In this document: one piece after another, positions 48,975-58,420 of the stretch
How positions within the stretch are numbered: position 1 is the first letter of the stretch
How the letters are laid out: every line of letters begins with the position of its first letter
Assembly: GCF_900155395.1 (NCBI RefSeq)
Contig: NZ_LT699727.1
Span: forward strand, 1-64,000
Length of the DNA: 64,000 bases
Direction of reading: 5' to 3'
DNA from: Merdibacter massiliensis
GTDB taxonomy: Bacteria > Bacillota_I > Bacilli_A > Erysipelotrichales > Erysipelotrichaceae
The notes under the pieces: model-generated
What the model was told of the DNA's origin: nothing
The model's database searches: none
Seen by the model: the letters and a program-made list of their open reading frames with translations, nothing else
Program-made: the position numbers and the translations under genes

Positions 48975-51533
48975 TGCTTCTTTGTCATGAACAATTTTCA
49001 CATCATATTCGCCATTCATGACATCTACCATGATGGTATCTTCCTTGCCGGCACCGCCTTCAATGATCTTTTTCGCAATCAAAGTTTCAATGTTGCGCTG
49101 GATATAACGTTTCATCGGACGAGCACCGTACACTGGATCCACGCCTTGTGTCGCAATCAACTGATATACTGCATCACTAACCTGTAAATGCATATCGCGA
49201 TGCGCCAAACGTTCACTTAATTCCATCATGAATTTATGGGCGATCTTCGCTAACATATCGTCTGTCAATGCGTTGAAGACGATGATCTCATCGATACGAT
49301 TGATAAATTCCGGTTTGAAGTAACGTTTTACTTCGCTCATATATTTCTCTTCACGGCCTTCTTTTTCAAAAGCATATTGGCTTCCTAAATTGCTGGTCAT
49401 GATCAATAAGGTGTTTTTAAAATCTACTGTTACACCTTTCGAATCCGTGATACGTCCATCATCCAGGATCTGCAACAATACATTGAATACATCCGGATGT
49501 GCTTTTTCGACCTCATCGAACAATACGATCGAATATGGATTACGACGTACTGCTTCTGTCAGCTGACCGCCTTCATCATAACCGACATATCCAGGAGGAG
49601 CACCAATCAAACGGGCCACGCTGTGTTTCTCCATGTATTCGCTCATATCGATACGAACAATATGCGTCTCACTGTCGAATAACTGTTCTGCCAATGCTTT
49701 TGCGACTTCTGTCTTACCAACACCTGTCGGACCTAAGAACAAGAAACTGCCGATTGGCCGATTTTCATCTTGGATCTGTGCTTTACTACGCAATATAGCA
49801 TCGCTGACTAATTCCAAAGCCTGATCTTGTCCAATGACACGCTTTGCCAAAGCATCTTTTAAATGCAGCAGTTTCTGCCGTTCGCTTTCTACCAGACGAG
49901 TGACTTCGATACCGGTCCATTTTGAAACGATTCGCGCGATCGTTTCTTCATTGACTGTCTCTTGGATCAAAGCATCTTCTTTTTGTTTTTCTGCTTCTTT
50001 GCGAATTTGTTCCTCTAATTGCGGAATGACGCCATATTGCAGTTTTGCTGCTTCCTCATAACGTGCTTCATTTTGAGCCTGTTCCAATTCCAGACGTGCC
50101 TTTTCCAGACGTACCTTTGCATTCTTGCTTTCTTCCAGCTCTGCTTTTTCATCTTCCCATTTTGTATGCAATTCGTCACGCTGCATCTGCAATTCGGCCA
50201 ATTCTTTATGAATATCTTCACGCCGTTCGATGGCCTTCTTATCTTCTTCCTGTTTCAAAGCGGTCTCTTCGATCTGAAGTTGCATGATCTTTCGCTGTAA
50301 TTCATCCAGCTCTTGCGGCATGGATTCCATTTCTACCCGAAGAGTAGCACAAGCTTCATCGATCAGATCGATCGCTTTATCTGGTAAGAAACGATCCGTG
50401 ATATAACGATTCGATAACGTTGCAGCCGCAATGATTGCTTCATCTAAGATTTTCACACCGTGATACGATTCAAAACGATCTTTTAATCCACGCAGAATAG
50501 AAATGGTATCTTCTACGGTTGGCTCTTGTACCATGACACGCTGGAAACGACGTTCCAAAGCGGCATCTTTTTCAATGTATTTACGATATTCATCAAATGT
50601 AGTGGCACCAATACAGCGCAGTTCACCGCGAGCCAGCATTGGTTTCAATAAGTTTGCTGCATCCATAGAACCTTCTGTCTTTCCTGCACCGACCAAATTG
50701 TGAATCTCATCGATAAACAGGATGATGCCGCCGTCTGCATTTTTTACTTCTTCCAATACTGCTTTTAGACGTTCTTCAAATTCACCGCGATATTTCGCAC
50801 CAGCGATCAAGGCCCCCATGTCTAATTCGATTAATTTCTTTTCTTTTAAAGACTGCGGCACATCGCCTTTCATGATTCGCCATGCGATTCCCTCTACAAC
50901 GGCTGTTTTACCTACACCAGGTTCACCAATCAAGACCGGATTGTTTTTTGTTTTACGTGATAATATCTGAATGACACGACGAATTTCATCATCACGGCCA
51001 ATGATTGGATCAATCTTGCCATTTTTGACATCTTCTACTAAATCACGGCCATACTTGCTTAATGCCTCAACATTGTTTTCTGCATTTGGAGTATCCATTT
51101 TCATCCCTCCTCGCCGTTTTAATTCTTCTTCCTTGCATTGTTCCTCTTTTAAATGGAATGCTTTTACTAACTGTTTGGATATATAAGAACGATTAAACAT
51201 CAATGCGATCCACACAGAAGCAACGCTTAGATACGTCTCTTCATGCTCCTTCGCCCATTTCTCTGCTTTATCAAATCCTTGGGCGACTTCTTGGGTAAAC
51301 TGCGGATTGCTCTGAGAAACACGCGCAACGTGATCCATCTCTTCGTTGATCATCGATAAGGCTTTTCGCTTATCAATATTTAAACGCTGATAGAGTCCGT
51401 CCAGCACATCATCCTCAAAAATAGCTTTTAACATGTGAATCGTATCAACATTTGCATGTCCATACGATTTACAAATTTCGATTGCTGACATAATAATCTT
51501 TTGCAGCCTTTCTGACATTTGCTCAAAGTTCAT
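48972..51533 (-). CDS. clpB: ATP-dependent disaggregase ClpB
   Basis: Hexameric AAA+ chaperone that pulls proteins out of aggregates together with DnaK. The 853 residues contain an N-terminal Clp repeat domain, first AAA module with Walker [10 protein letters not shown], a long coiled-coil M domain (about 400-520, QLEELQRK-like heptads), and a second AAA module with [16 protein letters not shown]. The M domain distinguishes ClpB from ClpC and ClpE. AAAGGAGGGATACC precedes the ATG. The promoter carries two CIRCE elements, so HrcA control is likely. Confidence 0.96.
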   Translation of the reverse strand: MNFEQMSERLQKIIMSAIEICKSYGHANVDTIHMLKAIFEDDVLDGLYQRLNIDKRKALSMINEEMDHVARVSQSNPQFTQEVAQGFDKAEKWAKEHEETYLSVASVWIALMFNRSYISKQLVKAFHLKEEQCKEEELKRRGGMKMDTPNAENNVEALSKYGRDLVEDVKNGKIDPIIGRDDEIRRVIQILSRKTKNNPVLIGEPGVGKTAVVEGIAWRIMKGDVPQSLKEKKLIELDMGALIAGAKYRGEFEERLKAVLEEVKNADGGIILFIDEIHNLVGAGKTEGSMDAANLLKPMLARGELRCIGATTFDEYRKYIEKDAALERRFQRVMVQEPTVEDTISILRGLKDRFESYHGVKILDEAIIAAATLSNRYITDRFLPDKAIDLIDEACATLRVEMESMPQELDELQRKIMQLQIEETALKQEEDKKAIERREDIHKELAELQMQRDELHTKWEDEKAELEESKNAKVRLEKARLELEQAQNEARYEEAAKLQYGVIPQLEEQIRKEAEKQKEDALIQETVNEETIARIVSKWTGIEVTRLVESERQKLLHLKDALAKRVIGQDQALELVSDAILRSKAQIQDENRPIGSFLFLGPTGVGKTEVAKALAEQLFDSETHIVRIDMSEYMEKHSVARLIGAPPGYVGYDEGGQLTEAVRRNPYSIVLFDEVEKAHPDVFNVLLQILDDGRITDSKGVTVDFKNTLLIMTSNLGSQYAFEKEGREEKYMSEVKRYFKPEFINRIDEIIVFNALTDDMLAKIAHKFMMELSERLAHRDMHLQVSDAVYQLIATQGVDPVYGARPMKRYIQRNIETLIAKKIIEGGAGKEDTIMVDVMNGEYDVKIVHDKEA

Positions 51534-51546
51534 AGGTATCCCTCCT

Positions 51547-51573
51547 TTAGCACTCTATATCTTTAACTGCTAA
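51547..51573 (-). promoter_or_regulatory. Second CIRCE-like HrcA site of clpB
   Basis: TTAGCACTC-N9-AACTGCTAA: the left arm is perfect and the right arm matches 7 of 9. It covers the predicted transcription start and untranslated leader. Confidence 0.6.
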
Positions 51574-51577
51574 TTGT

Positions 51578-51605
51578 ATTATAGCACTATTTTTAGCACT
51601 GTCAA
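51578..51605 (-). promoter_or_regulatory. clpB promoter
   Basis: Minus-strand TTGACA (51600-51605) and TGC-TATAAT (-10 at 51578-51583) with a 16-bp spacer. Confidence 0.85.
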
Positions 51606-51619
51606 CAACAGAGTGCTAA
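51593..51619 (-). promoter_or_regulatory. CIRCE element (HrcA operator) of clpB
   Basis: TTAGCACTG-N9-GAGTGCTAA, 17 of 18 arm positions match the CIRCE consensus. It overlaps the -35. Confidence 0.85.
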
Positions 51620-51627
51620 AAATTTAT

Positions 51628-51656
51628 AAAAAAAAAACAATCTGCTGATTGTTTTT
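51628..51656 (-). terminator. Terminator after tRNA-Pro
   Basis: Minus-strand AACAATC-AGCA-GATTGTT followed by nine or more T; ends just before the clpB CIRCE. Confidence 0.8.
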
Positions 51657-51665
51657 AAATTAAAC

Positions 51666-51742
51666 TGGTCGGGATGACAGGATTTGAACCTGCGACCCCT
51701 TCGTCCCGAACGAAGTGCACTACCAAGCTGTGCTACATCCCG
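51666..51742 (-). tRNA. tRNA-Pro (CGG)
   Basis: A 77-nt cloverleaf with acceptor CGGGATG/CATCCCG, anticodon stem CTTCG/CGAAG around loop TTCGGGA (anticodon CGG), T arm with GTTCAAATC and encoded CCA. It reads CCG. Confidence 0.95.
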
Positions 51743-51832
51743 ATGCATCCCTTATTCTATCACTTTATGCTTAAAATGCAAGATACAATCTGCTTTTTCA
51801 TGCAGTGAACAGACAAATAACACACATTATTT

Positions 51833-52381
51833 TCATCTTTTCTTCTCAATGATCTGAATATATGGACAAAGGGCTTTATTGCTCATTTGAATACATGCAC
51901 AATCATAATATTTAGATGGCAGTATTTTGATCCATTGATCAAAATACTGACTTTCCATCTTTCCTTGTGCATGTCCCGGATATAATACCAGCACCAAGAT
52001 CCCGCCTATTGTCAACAATTCCAACGCATCTTGTACAGCCTGTTTCGAAGTATCGACCATCGTAGTGATCTGATGATCGCCTTTTGGATAAAAACCAAAG
52101 TTAAAGATCCCTGCGCTTAATGGTTCCTTTATATATTCTTTCGCATGTTCATGGCCTGCTAAGATAAACGTTACTTTCTCATATCCTTTTTGACCATATA
52201 AAAACTGTTTTGCATCCTGAATTGCTTTTTCTTGTACATCAAACGCATATACTTTTTCAACATTGCTTTCTCCCATCAGCATGGCACAATCATGACCGGC
52301 GCCTAACGTAAAATCAGCAACCGTTCCATGCAGGCCATATTGGCGAAGTATATCATGAGCGATATCAACTACTTTTTTCAT
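51833..52381 (-). CDS. mnmM: tRNA wobble-uridine methyltransferase MnmM (YtqB family)
   Basis: SAM-dependent Rossmann methyltransferase, 182 residues. [13 protein letters not shown] is the SAM loop, [11 protein letters not shown] the acidic loop of motif II, and the catalytic-face stretch is [15 protein letters not shown], typical of the YtqB/MnmM family that completes mnm5(s2)U34 in Gram-positive tRNA. The start at 52381 has AAGAGAGTGAGT upstream; a further in-frame start nine codons earlier lacks one. It is divergent from cca, another tRNA-maturation gene. Confidence 0.85.
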   Translation of the reverse strand: MKKVVDIAHDILRQYGLHGTVADFTLGAGHDCAMLMGESNVEKVYAFDVQEKAIQDAKQFLYGQKGYEKVTFILAGHEHAKEYIKEPLSAGIFNFGFYPKGDHQITTMVDTSKQAVQDALELLTIGGILVLVLYPGHAQGKMESQYFDQWIKILPSKYYDCACIQMSNKALCPYIQIIEKKR

Positions 52382-52414
52382 ACTCACTCTCTTTTCTCTT
52401 AGCTGCATCCATTA

Positions 52415-52420
52415 TATAAT
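52415..52420 (+). promoter_or_regulatory. -10 element of cca, suggesting a leaderless mRNA
   Basis: A TATAAT ends six bases before the cca ATG, so transcription should start at or next to the start codon. No ribosome site is present upstream. Confidence 0.55.
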
Positions 52421-52426
52421 AAATAT

Positions 52427-53791
52427 ATGAAATTTGTGAATATCCGCTTGCTTCCGCAGGAGGCATTGCAAGTGATCGAGACGCTCAATGCACATCATTT
52501 TGATGCTTTTTTCGTTGGCGGCTGTGTACGCGATCTGCTGTTAGGACATGAGGTACACGATTATGACATTACGACCAATGCGCAGCCTGCACAAGTAATT
52601 GAAATTTTTTCAAATATATGCAAGGTCCTTTTGACCGGGATCAAACATGGTACCGTAACGCTATGTTTTGCTCCTATGGCAATCGAAGTAACGACCTATC
52701 GCATTGAAACAGAGTATCTGGACCATCGTTCCCCAAACAAGATTGCATTTACAAATGAACTGCGTTTGGATCTGGCACGACGTGATTTTACGATCAATGC
52801 GATGGCCTTTCACCCTTCATTAGGAATCATTGACCTGTTTGATGGACAAACGGATCTAAAAGAAAAACGGATCCGCTGCGTGGGAGATCCAGAGAAACGA
52901 CTAGAAGAAGATGCTTTACGCATTTTGCGCGCTGTCCGTTTTTCTGTCACGCTTTGCTTTACGATAGATCCTGCTTTGCAGTTTGCCATACAAAAAAAAG
53001 CGGCTTTGCTTACCTATTTATCAAAAGAACGGATACGGGATGAGCTCAATCGGATCTTGAAAAGCAAACAAACACGACTGCTGCGTATGTTGGACCAGCT
53101 GTTTATCTTGCCCTATCTTTTTCCGCAGTTAGTTCCTCTTCGCTTGTTAAAGCAAGAAACACCATGGCATCTTTACGATGTCTTTGAACATACCGATCGT
53201 GCCCTGGATCACAGCATTGGCGCCCCGCTGCCGCAGCGTCTCGCCCTGCTCTATCATGATTGCGGGAAAGCATATACAAAGACGATGGATGCAAATGGAA
53301 TTGCCCATTTCAAGGGACATGCATCGATTTCCGCAAATATAGCAGAAAGTGCCTTAAAAGATTTAAGATACGATAAGAAAATGATCCGGCAAGTGACCTC
53401 GATCATTTATTATCATGATACTTATGTAAATACCACTGAAGTCGATATCCGTCGTTTTCTTTATGGCATTGCATTTGATTATGCGCTTGCCTATGATATT
53501 TTTGCTGTGCAATTTGCCGACAATTGCGCTAAAAATCCACATAAGGCTCAGATCAAAAACGAAAACATCAAGCAAATCCTTTCCATCTTGCATGAGATGG
53601 AAAAAAAGAACATACGCTATACGTTGCATGAACTGGCGATCAACGGATCTGATCTGCTTGCTTTGGGATTTCAAGGCAAAGAAATCAAGGCATGTTTAGA
53701 GGCTGCTTTGCTTCAGGTCATTGAAGATCCGCAAAAGAATACACGTGAACAATTACTGAATTACATTCAATCCAACAAAAAGGACATCTAG
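52427..53791 (+). CDS. cca: CCA tRNA nucleotidyltransferase
   Basis: Adds or repairs the 3' CCA of tRNAs. The 454-residue class II enzyme has the N-terminal nucleotidyltransferase head (FFVGGCVRDLLLGHEVHDYDITTNA with the catalytic DxD), RRDFTINAMAF, the template Glu-x-x-Arg region LEEDALRILRAVRFS, and a C-terminal HD-type domain (HDCGK). The two tRNAs of the minus strand here have encoded CCA, so a repair role is likely for them. The ATG lies only six bases from a TATAAT and has no Shine-Dalgarno, yet family alignment supports this start. Confidence 0.94.
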   Translation: MKFVNIRLLPQEALQVIETLNAHHFDAFFVGGCVRDLLLGHEVHDYDITTNAQPAQVIEIFSNICKVLLTGIKHGTVTLCFAPMAIEVTTYRIETEYLDHRSPNKIAFTNELRLDLARRDFTINAMAFHPSLGIIDLFDGQTDLKEKRIRCVGDPEKRLEEDALRILRAVRFSVTLCFTIDPALQFAIQKKAALLTYLSKERIRDELNRILKSKQTRLLRMLDQLFILPYLFPQLVPLRLLKQETPWHLYDVFEHTDRALDHSIGAPLPQRLALLYHDCGKAYTKTMDANGIAHFKGHASISANIAESALKDLRYDKKMIRQVTSIIYYHDTYVNTTEVDIRRFLYGIAFDYALAYDIFAVQFADNCAKNPHKAQIKNENIKQILSILHEMEKKNIRYTLHELAINGSDLLALGFQGKEIKACLEAALLQVIEDPQKNTREQLLNYIQSNKKDI

Positions 53792-53803
53792 TCCTTTTTT
53801 ATT
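53775..53803. terminator. Terminator of cca and of the converging glycosyltransferase gene
   Basis: AAAAAGGAC-ATCTA-GTCCTTTTT with runs on both sides. The cca stop lies in the loop and the glycosyltransferase stop is at its foot. Confidence 0.8.
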
Positions 53804-54799
53804 TTTGCAGCAGTTCTTGATATACTTCTTCCAATTGTCTGGCAACTACCCGGATATCTCTTGCTTTCGCACATTCTCTTGCCTTTTTCCCTAAGTTAGG
53901 CAGACGATCCTGCAAGACTCCTTCTAACAATCGCAGCATTTCCCATGTATCTTTTCCTTTATAACAATGCACACCATGGAGGAGCCATGGATGATACACC
54001 GGAATATCTCTAAGAATGACTTGCTGTTCACAAGCCAAAGCCTCCAATACAACAATTCCTTCTGTCTCTTCATGGCTGGGAAAAAAAACGCATCGCTGCC
54101 GCTGAGTGCCCCTTTTAATACATCCTGTTCCACATAACCGGGAAACAAAAGATTGTTTGGCGCATGGTGCACACAGCGTTTGACTGCATGCGGAGTCAAG
54201 ATTCCTGCATCATTTCCAAACCAGACAAACCGTACGTGAGGAAATCGTTTTGCCGCTTCTATAAAATCATAGATGCCTTTTCTTTCAAATAACAGTCCGA
54301 CCCCGATCACAACTTGTTCATCCTTCTTGAATCCAAAAAATTGACGAAATTTTTCACCTGCTTGCACATCCCGATAAAATTGCTTTGTATCGATTCCATT
54401 GCTGATCACATGAATGGGCTGGGTCAAACCATACGATTGTAACAGTCCTTTCGCATATACACTTGGTGTGATCAAATGATCTCCCATACGATACACATGT
54501 AATAAACGTTGATAAAAAAGAGGGGAAACAAGATTGCTAAAGCGAAAAGAATGCATAAAATCTTCTTTCGTGCTATGCGCATGCAGGATGACTTTTTTTC
54601 CTTTTGCATGCGCCTGTTTCGCTACGCTCACACTTTTAGGTCCAATCGTATTGATATGTGCAATGTCATAGTCATCATCAGGTGACATTGTATAGGATAT
54701 CCCTATGGATCTTAACGCACATGCCTGATGCTGCAATGCTCTGCCGATCCCGGAATGCGAAATCCATTTTTGTCCTTCAGCGTATAATAATATCTTCAT
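53799..54799 (-). pseudogene. GT4-type glycosyltransferase, frameshifted at a T8 homopolymer
   Basis: Group 1 glycosyltransferase with a GT-B fold: an N-terminal acceptor domain (LLYAEGQKWISHSGIGRALQ) and a C-terminal donor domain (VVIGVGLLFERKGIYDFIEAA). The frame from 54799 runs through ALSGSDAFFFP and then into unrelated sequence after an eight-T tract at 54081-54088. The expected continuation SHEETEGIVVLEALACEQ, which contains the conserved EGxxxxxLEA donor motif, is in the next frame and runs to 53799. The whole interval is 1001 nt, one base short of 334 codons, so a single missing T explains it. It may be a phase-variable gene, a pseudogene or a sequencing error. Likely job is transfer of a sugar to a lipid or surface glycan. 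Confidence 0.85.
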
Positions 54800-54871
54800 C
54801 TCTCTTCATCCTTTCACAAAGAGATTATCATTTCATTTTAAAGAACAGCCTGCAAAAAAATGAAAGAAAAT

Positions 54872-54898
54872 AAAAAGATGATCCAAAATGAATCATCC
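54872..54898 (-). terminator. dut terminator
   Basis: Minus-strand GATGATTC-ATTTTG-GATCATC followed by five T, at the dut stop codon. Confidence 0.7.
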
Positions 54899-55390
54899 CG
54901 TACTGCCAAAGCCTCCCCTGCGTCTTTCCACAGTATCATCATCGATCGTTATTCCGAAGGGAAGAAATATTCCCTGCACGAAAGCGGTGCCTTTTTTTAA
55001 CTGTACACATTCCTGTTTTAAGGAACGATTGGTAATCTGAATCAGGATATGACCTTCATTATCGGCATAAAAATAATCCGCATCGATCACCCCAACCGTA
55101 TTATCCAATTGCAACTGATAACGTGTTCCTAAAGAGCTGCGCGGATACAAAGTCAATACCCAGCCTTCTTCCATTTTACAGCGAATCCCGCTTGGGATAC
55201 GGATACTTTCATTAAAAGCTAACGACACGTCCATCGGCAAAAAGAAATCATAGCCAGCCGATCCAGCTGTTGCACGTTTCGGCAATTGAATTTCCACATA
55301 GGAATCATTTTCTTCTTTCCAGCCGTATTTTTCAAGATCTTTTTGAAACTGCTGTTTTGATACTTTCTTAAACTGTGCAATTTTTTGCAT
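54893..55390 (-). CDS. dut: dUTP diphosphatase
   Basis: Trimeric all-beta dUTPase that keeps dUTP out of DNA and supplies dUMP. The five motifs are visible: AGYDFFLP, PRSSLGTR, VGVIDADYF, and near the end GTAFVQGIF and the C-terminal P-loop-like arm RRRGGFGSTG. The protein is 165 residues from ATG 55390, which follows AAAGGAGCAGGGAA; about 30 residues at the N-terminus (SKQQFQKDLEKYGWK) are an extension found in many Firmicute homologues. Its neighbour relations are unremarkable. Confidence 0.94.
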   Translation of the reverse strand: MQKIAQFKKVSKQQFQKDLEKYGWKEENDSYVEIQLPKRATAGSAGYDFFLPMDVSLAFNESIRIPSGIRCKMEEGWVLTLYPRSSLGTRYQLQLDNTVGVIDADYFYADNEGHILIQITNRSLKQECVQLKKGTAFVQGIFLPFGITIDDDTVERRRGGFGSTG

Positions 55391-55528
55391 TTCCCTGCTC
55401 CTTTTGTCTATGCATGCATATTGTACCAAAACAGGATGTGGTACACAATGCTAATGACTCTTTATTCACTATCTTTTTCAGCATAGCTATGATACAATCG
55501 TTTCAGTAAAAAAAGGGAGGAATCTTGC

Positions 55529-56323
55529 ATGATTCGACTCATTATCACCGATATGGATGGTACTTTGCTTCATAACGATAAATCCATGCCGAAAGATATC
55601 TTTCGATTGATCGAGCAATTACAACAACGACACATTCATTTCGCTGCGGCCAGCGGCCGGCAGTATGCCTCTTTAAGAGAAAGCTTTCAACAATATGCAT
55701 CACAAATGCATTTTATTGCAGAAAACGGCGCGGTGATAGCGGATGGTTCAGATAATTCGATCATTGAAACACATCCTCTGCCTCCCTGCGATATTGGCGA
55801 AATGATTCGATTGGCGCGTTCTCTTCCCGATACAGAAATCGTCGTATGCTGCCCAACTGTTGCCTACTATGAATCAGACAGCCCCATCTTGCAAGCAAAC
55901 ATTGCCCCTTATTATCACGCACGCAAACGTGTAAAAGATCTAACCGCCATACAGGAAGATATCGCAAAACTTGCCGTGTTGAACATTCGCGGTACCGCGC
56001 AATATGTCTATCCGCATTTTTCATCTTTTGCTAAACACCTATCAATTGTTGTCTCTTCCTTTGAATGGATGGATATCATGATGCCAAACGTGCATAAAGG
56101 AATTGGTGTAAAAGCACTGCAGCAGCGTCTGCATATCCGTAAAGATGAAACGATGGCATTTGGCGACTTTATGAACGATTATCAATTATTACAAGAAGCG
56201 ACATACAGTTATGCAATGAAAAACGCATTGCCGCAAATCAAGCAGATTGCCAATTATGAAACAAAATATACCAATGAAGAAGACGGGGTCATTCAAACGA
56301 TAAAAGAAGTGTTAGATTTATAA
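55529..56323 (+). CDS. Cof-type HAD-IIB phosphatase
   Basis: Cytosolic Mg-dependent phosphatase of the HAD superfamily, subclass IIB, 264 residues. Motif I ITDMDGTLLH has the nucleophile Asp; the C2B cap lies in the middle; motif III Lys is in HKGIGVKALQQRL and motif IV is MAFGDFMNDYQLL. Substrates in the family are sugar phosphates, flavin or nucleotide phosphates; none can be chosen here. AAAAAGGGAGGAATC precedes the ATG. Monocistronic. Confidence 0.92.
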   Translation: MIRLIITDMDGTLLHNDKSMPKDIFRLIEQLQQRHIHFAAASGRQYASLRESFQQYASQMHFIAENGAVIADGSDNSIIETHPLPPCDIGEMIRLARSLPDTEIVVCCPTVAYYESDSPILQANIAPYYHARKRVKDLTAIQEDIAKLAVLNIRGTAQYVYPHFSSFAKHLSIVVSSFEWMDIMMPNVHKGIGVKALQQRLHIRKDETMAFGDFMNDYQLLQEATYSYAMKNALPQIKQIANYETKYTNEEDGVIQTIKEVLDL

Positions 56324-56359
56324 ATGATCCCTGCCTATATACAATATATGTAATAAAAA

Positions 56360-56404
56360 GCAAAAAAAGAATGTCATCTCTTTTTGAGAAACATTCTTTT
56401 TTTT
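56360..56404. terminator. Terminator after the Cof phosphatase and the ABC operon
   Basis: AAAAAAAGAATGT ... ACATTCTTTTTTTT around a roughly 16-base loop. Serves both converging units. Confidence 0.7.
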
Positions 56405-56422
56405 ATCAAGTTCATTGCTTAT

Positions 56423-56503
56423 TTACATAGGTTTGTTTCTTTTTACGAAAAGCCAGTAAGCAAAAACGATGATTCCTATCACGCATAGAATACTGTCCAT
56501 CAT
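56423..56503 (-). CDS. 26-residue hydrophobic micro-protein at the end of the ABC operon
   Basis: Short ORF starting MMDSILCVIGIIVFAYWLF and ending in a basic RNKPM tail: one predicted membrane helix with a positive C-terminus. GCGGAGGTC lies just upstream; the second Met has the better spacing. It starts 14 bases after the permease stop and precedes the operon terminator, so it should be on the same mRNA. No family was recognised. It could be a small transporter subunit, a regulator of the exporter, or an exported peptide. Confidence 0.5.
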   Translation of the reverse strand: MMDSILCVIGIIVFAYWLFVKRNKPM

Positions 56504-56517
56504 GACCTCCGCTGCCC

Positions 56518-57174
56518 CTAAAATTCTTTATGTTTCATAATGGAAAGACTTACCTTCAAAGAGATATACAAACAAAACAGTGCAATGAGTGTCAACAATA
56601 AGAGCAAGATACCCATATGAATCGATGTCAATCGATCAAGAACAGCGAATACATCTATGTGAAAGAAGAAATCTGCTCCCTTTGTCAACAAGATGCCCAA
56701 AACAGCAATTGCGCCAAATACACCGATCATTGCAATACGACCCTTCTCTCCTCCAAATTTCAACTGGAAAGGAAGCATGATCGCTTGCATCAAAATGATC
56801 ATTGGTACGATCAAAAATGCAATCATGAGCAAATCTGCGATTGGCATCGTGCCTTTTATGCTGGATGCCGCCAATCCCATCAAGACAGCAGCGATCCATG
56901 AACCACTGCCTAACAACAGTGCTAGACCATATTTTTCAATCACATATTCTTTACGGGTAATCGGCAAAGTAAATAGAAAAGCATTTCCATTATCAAATTC
57001 ATCATAACTGATCGTCGTCAGCACAAACAATGACATAACAAAGCTGAGAAAACACAAAGGGAAGATGACATCTTCATTTAAGATCATCATTCCGATGACA
57101 ACGGCCAAGATCATAAATAAGAAGTTTTTCTGTAACAGCATGATCTTTAGATCTTTGATCATCAATCCTATCAT
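56518..57174 (-). CDS. ABC-2 type permease (exporter membrane subunit)
   Basis: A 218-residue protein with about six hydrophobic helices and the family stretch YDEFDNGNAFLFTLPITRKEYVIEKYG of ABC-2 permeases of the PmtB/YtrC-like kind (ABC2_membrane_5). It overlaps the ATPase gene by four bases and should pair with it. In Staphylococcus the similar PmtAB unit exports phenol-soluble modulins under the GntR regulator PmtR; other relatives handle cell-wall antibiotics. The cargo here is not known. Confidence 0.85.
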   Translation of the reverse strand: MIGLMIKDLKIMLLQKNFLFMILAVVIGMMILNEDVIFPLCFLSFVMSLFVLTTISYDEFDNGNAFLFTLPITRKEYVIEKYGLALLLGSGSWIAAVLMGLAASSIKGTMPIADLLMIAFLIVPMIILMQAIMLPFQLKFGGEKGRIAMIGVFGAIAVLGILLTKGADFFFHIDVFAVLDRLTSIHMGILLLLLTLIALFCLYISLKVSLSIMKHKEF

Positions 57175-58022
57175 ATTGATTTCCCCCTGCTCATCATCAT
57201 GATCACTTCATCAATCGTTCCTCTTTCGACAACGACCTGCGGATAATTTTCTACATAAAATTGTTTTTGATCCGTTAAACAGCGATAACCAAAACTTTCT
57301 TTTTTTATGCGTAGAATATACTGTTTATCCATTTCTTTATACTGTTCCTCTCTCAGTTTTAAAACACCATAATCACTTAGTAAAACATCCGTATCTTCAT
57401 GCAAGATGATCTTTCCATCATCGATCATATACAGATCATCACAAAGTGTCTCCAGATCACTGGATATATGCGAACTGATCAAGATAGCACGATCTTCCTC
57501 TTTTTCCATATATTCTCTTAACATTTCTAAAAGTTCGTCTCTGGCAATCACATCTAGCCCGGAAGTTGGTTCATCCAAGATCAAAAGCTTGGCATCATGC
57601 GAAACAGCAATCAATACTTTTAACTTTGCTTTCATCCCGGTTGAGAAATCTTTTATTTTCTTATCTAACGGCAGCTGAAATCTCGCAACCTGTTTCAGAA
57701 AAAAATCTTTATCAAACTTCGAATACAATTTTTGTAAGATCAAAACAAGATCTTTGATTCGCAAATAGCCGCTGAATCCAGAGTCTGACAATACGACGCC
57801 GATCTTTTCTTTATCTTTTGCGGATAAATGACTGCTGTCTTTTCCTAATACAGTGACATCTCCTCCGTCGATAGAAATCAATCCTAATATTGCTTTAAAG
57901 GTCGTGCTCTTGCCAGCCCCATTTTGTCCGATCAAACCGCTGATACAACCGGGACGGACCTCCAGTGAACATGCAAGAGAGAAGTTTTGATAATGTTTCT
58001 TTAGATTGGTCATTTTTATCAT
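57171..58022 (-). CDS. ABC transporter ATP-binding protein
   Basis: Complete ATPase subunit, 283 residues: Walker A GQNGAGKST, signature FSTGMKAKL (a variant of LSGGQ), Walker B LLILDEPTSGLD and the switch His in ISSHISSDLE. A C-terminal extension of about 60 residues is shared with the multidrug-type subfamily. It sits between the GntR regulator (3 bases) and the permease (ATGA overlap). Confidence 0.94.
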   Translation of the reverse strand: MIKMTNLKKHYQNFSLACSLEVRPGCISGLIGQNGAGKSTTFKAILGLISIDGGDVTVLGKDSSHLSAKDKEKIGVVLSDSGFSGYLRIKDLVLILQKLYSKFDKDFFLKQVARFQLPLDKKIKDFSTGMKAKLKVLIAVSHDAKLLILDEPTSGLDVIARDELLEMLREYMEKEEDRAILISSHISSDLETLCDDLYMIDDGKIILHEDTDVLLSDYGVLKLREEQYKEMDKQYILRIKKESFGYRCLTDQKQFYVENYPQVVVERGTIDEVIMMMSRGKSI

Positions 58023-58025
58023 CGA

Positions 58026-58397
58026 TTATCCCTCCAAGATCAATTCAAATAGATTTCTGATATCTGCATCGCTGATACCGCATCGCCTTCCTTTTTGAAT
58101 GGCTTTTTCCAAATCCGCTTCGAGTTCCTTTTTTTGTTCTTCTAATAGCAGCTCAGGATTGATTGCGGTCACATATGTTCCTTTTCCATGTATCGTTATC
58201 GTAAACCCTTCGCTTTCTAAACTGTCATATGCTTTTTTAACAGTCAGAGCACTGATCTTTAACTGTTTTGCTAATGTGCGAACCGATGGCAAACTATCAT
58301 TTTCTTGCAATTCGCCATTACGGATCATCGTTTTGATTTGATCAACAATTTGTTCATAAATAGGAATCATCGAAGAAGTATTGATAATTATATTCAT
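58026..58397 (-). CDS. GntR family regulator, YtrA subfamily
   Basis: A 123-residue repressor with an N-terminal winged helix-turn-helix (PIYEQIVDQIKTMIRNGELQENDSLPSVRTLAKQL) and only a short C-terminal helical dimerisation region, the YtrA layout. YtrA-type genes usually repress the ABC operon that follows. A 15-bp perfect inverted repeat in the promoter (58421-58469) is its probable operator. GAAAGAGGAGTG precedes the start. Confidence 0.92.
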   Translation of the reverse strand: MNIIINTSSMIPIYEQIVDQIKTMIRNGELQENDSLPSVRTLAKQLKISALTVKKAYDSLESEGFTITIHGKGTYVTAINPELLLEEQKKELEADLEKAIQKGRRCGISDADIRNLFELILEG

Positions 58398-58420
58398 TTG
58401 ACACTCCTCTTTCTGCTTGT

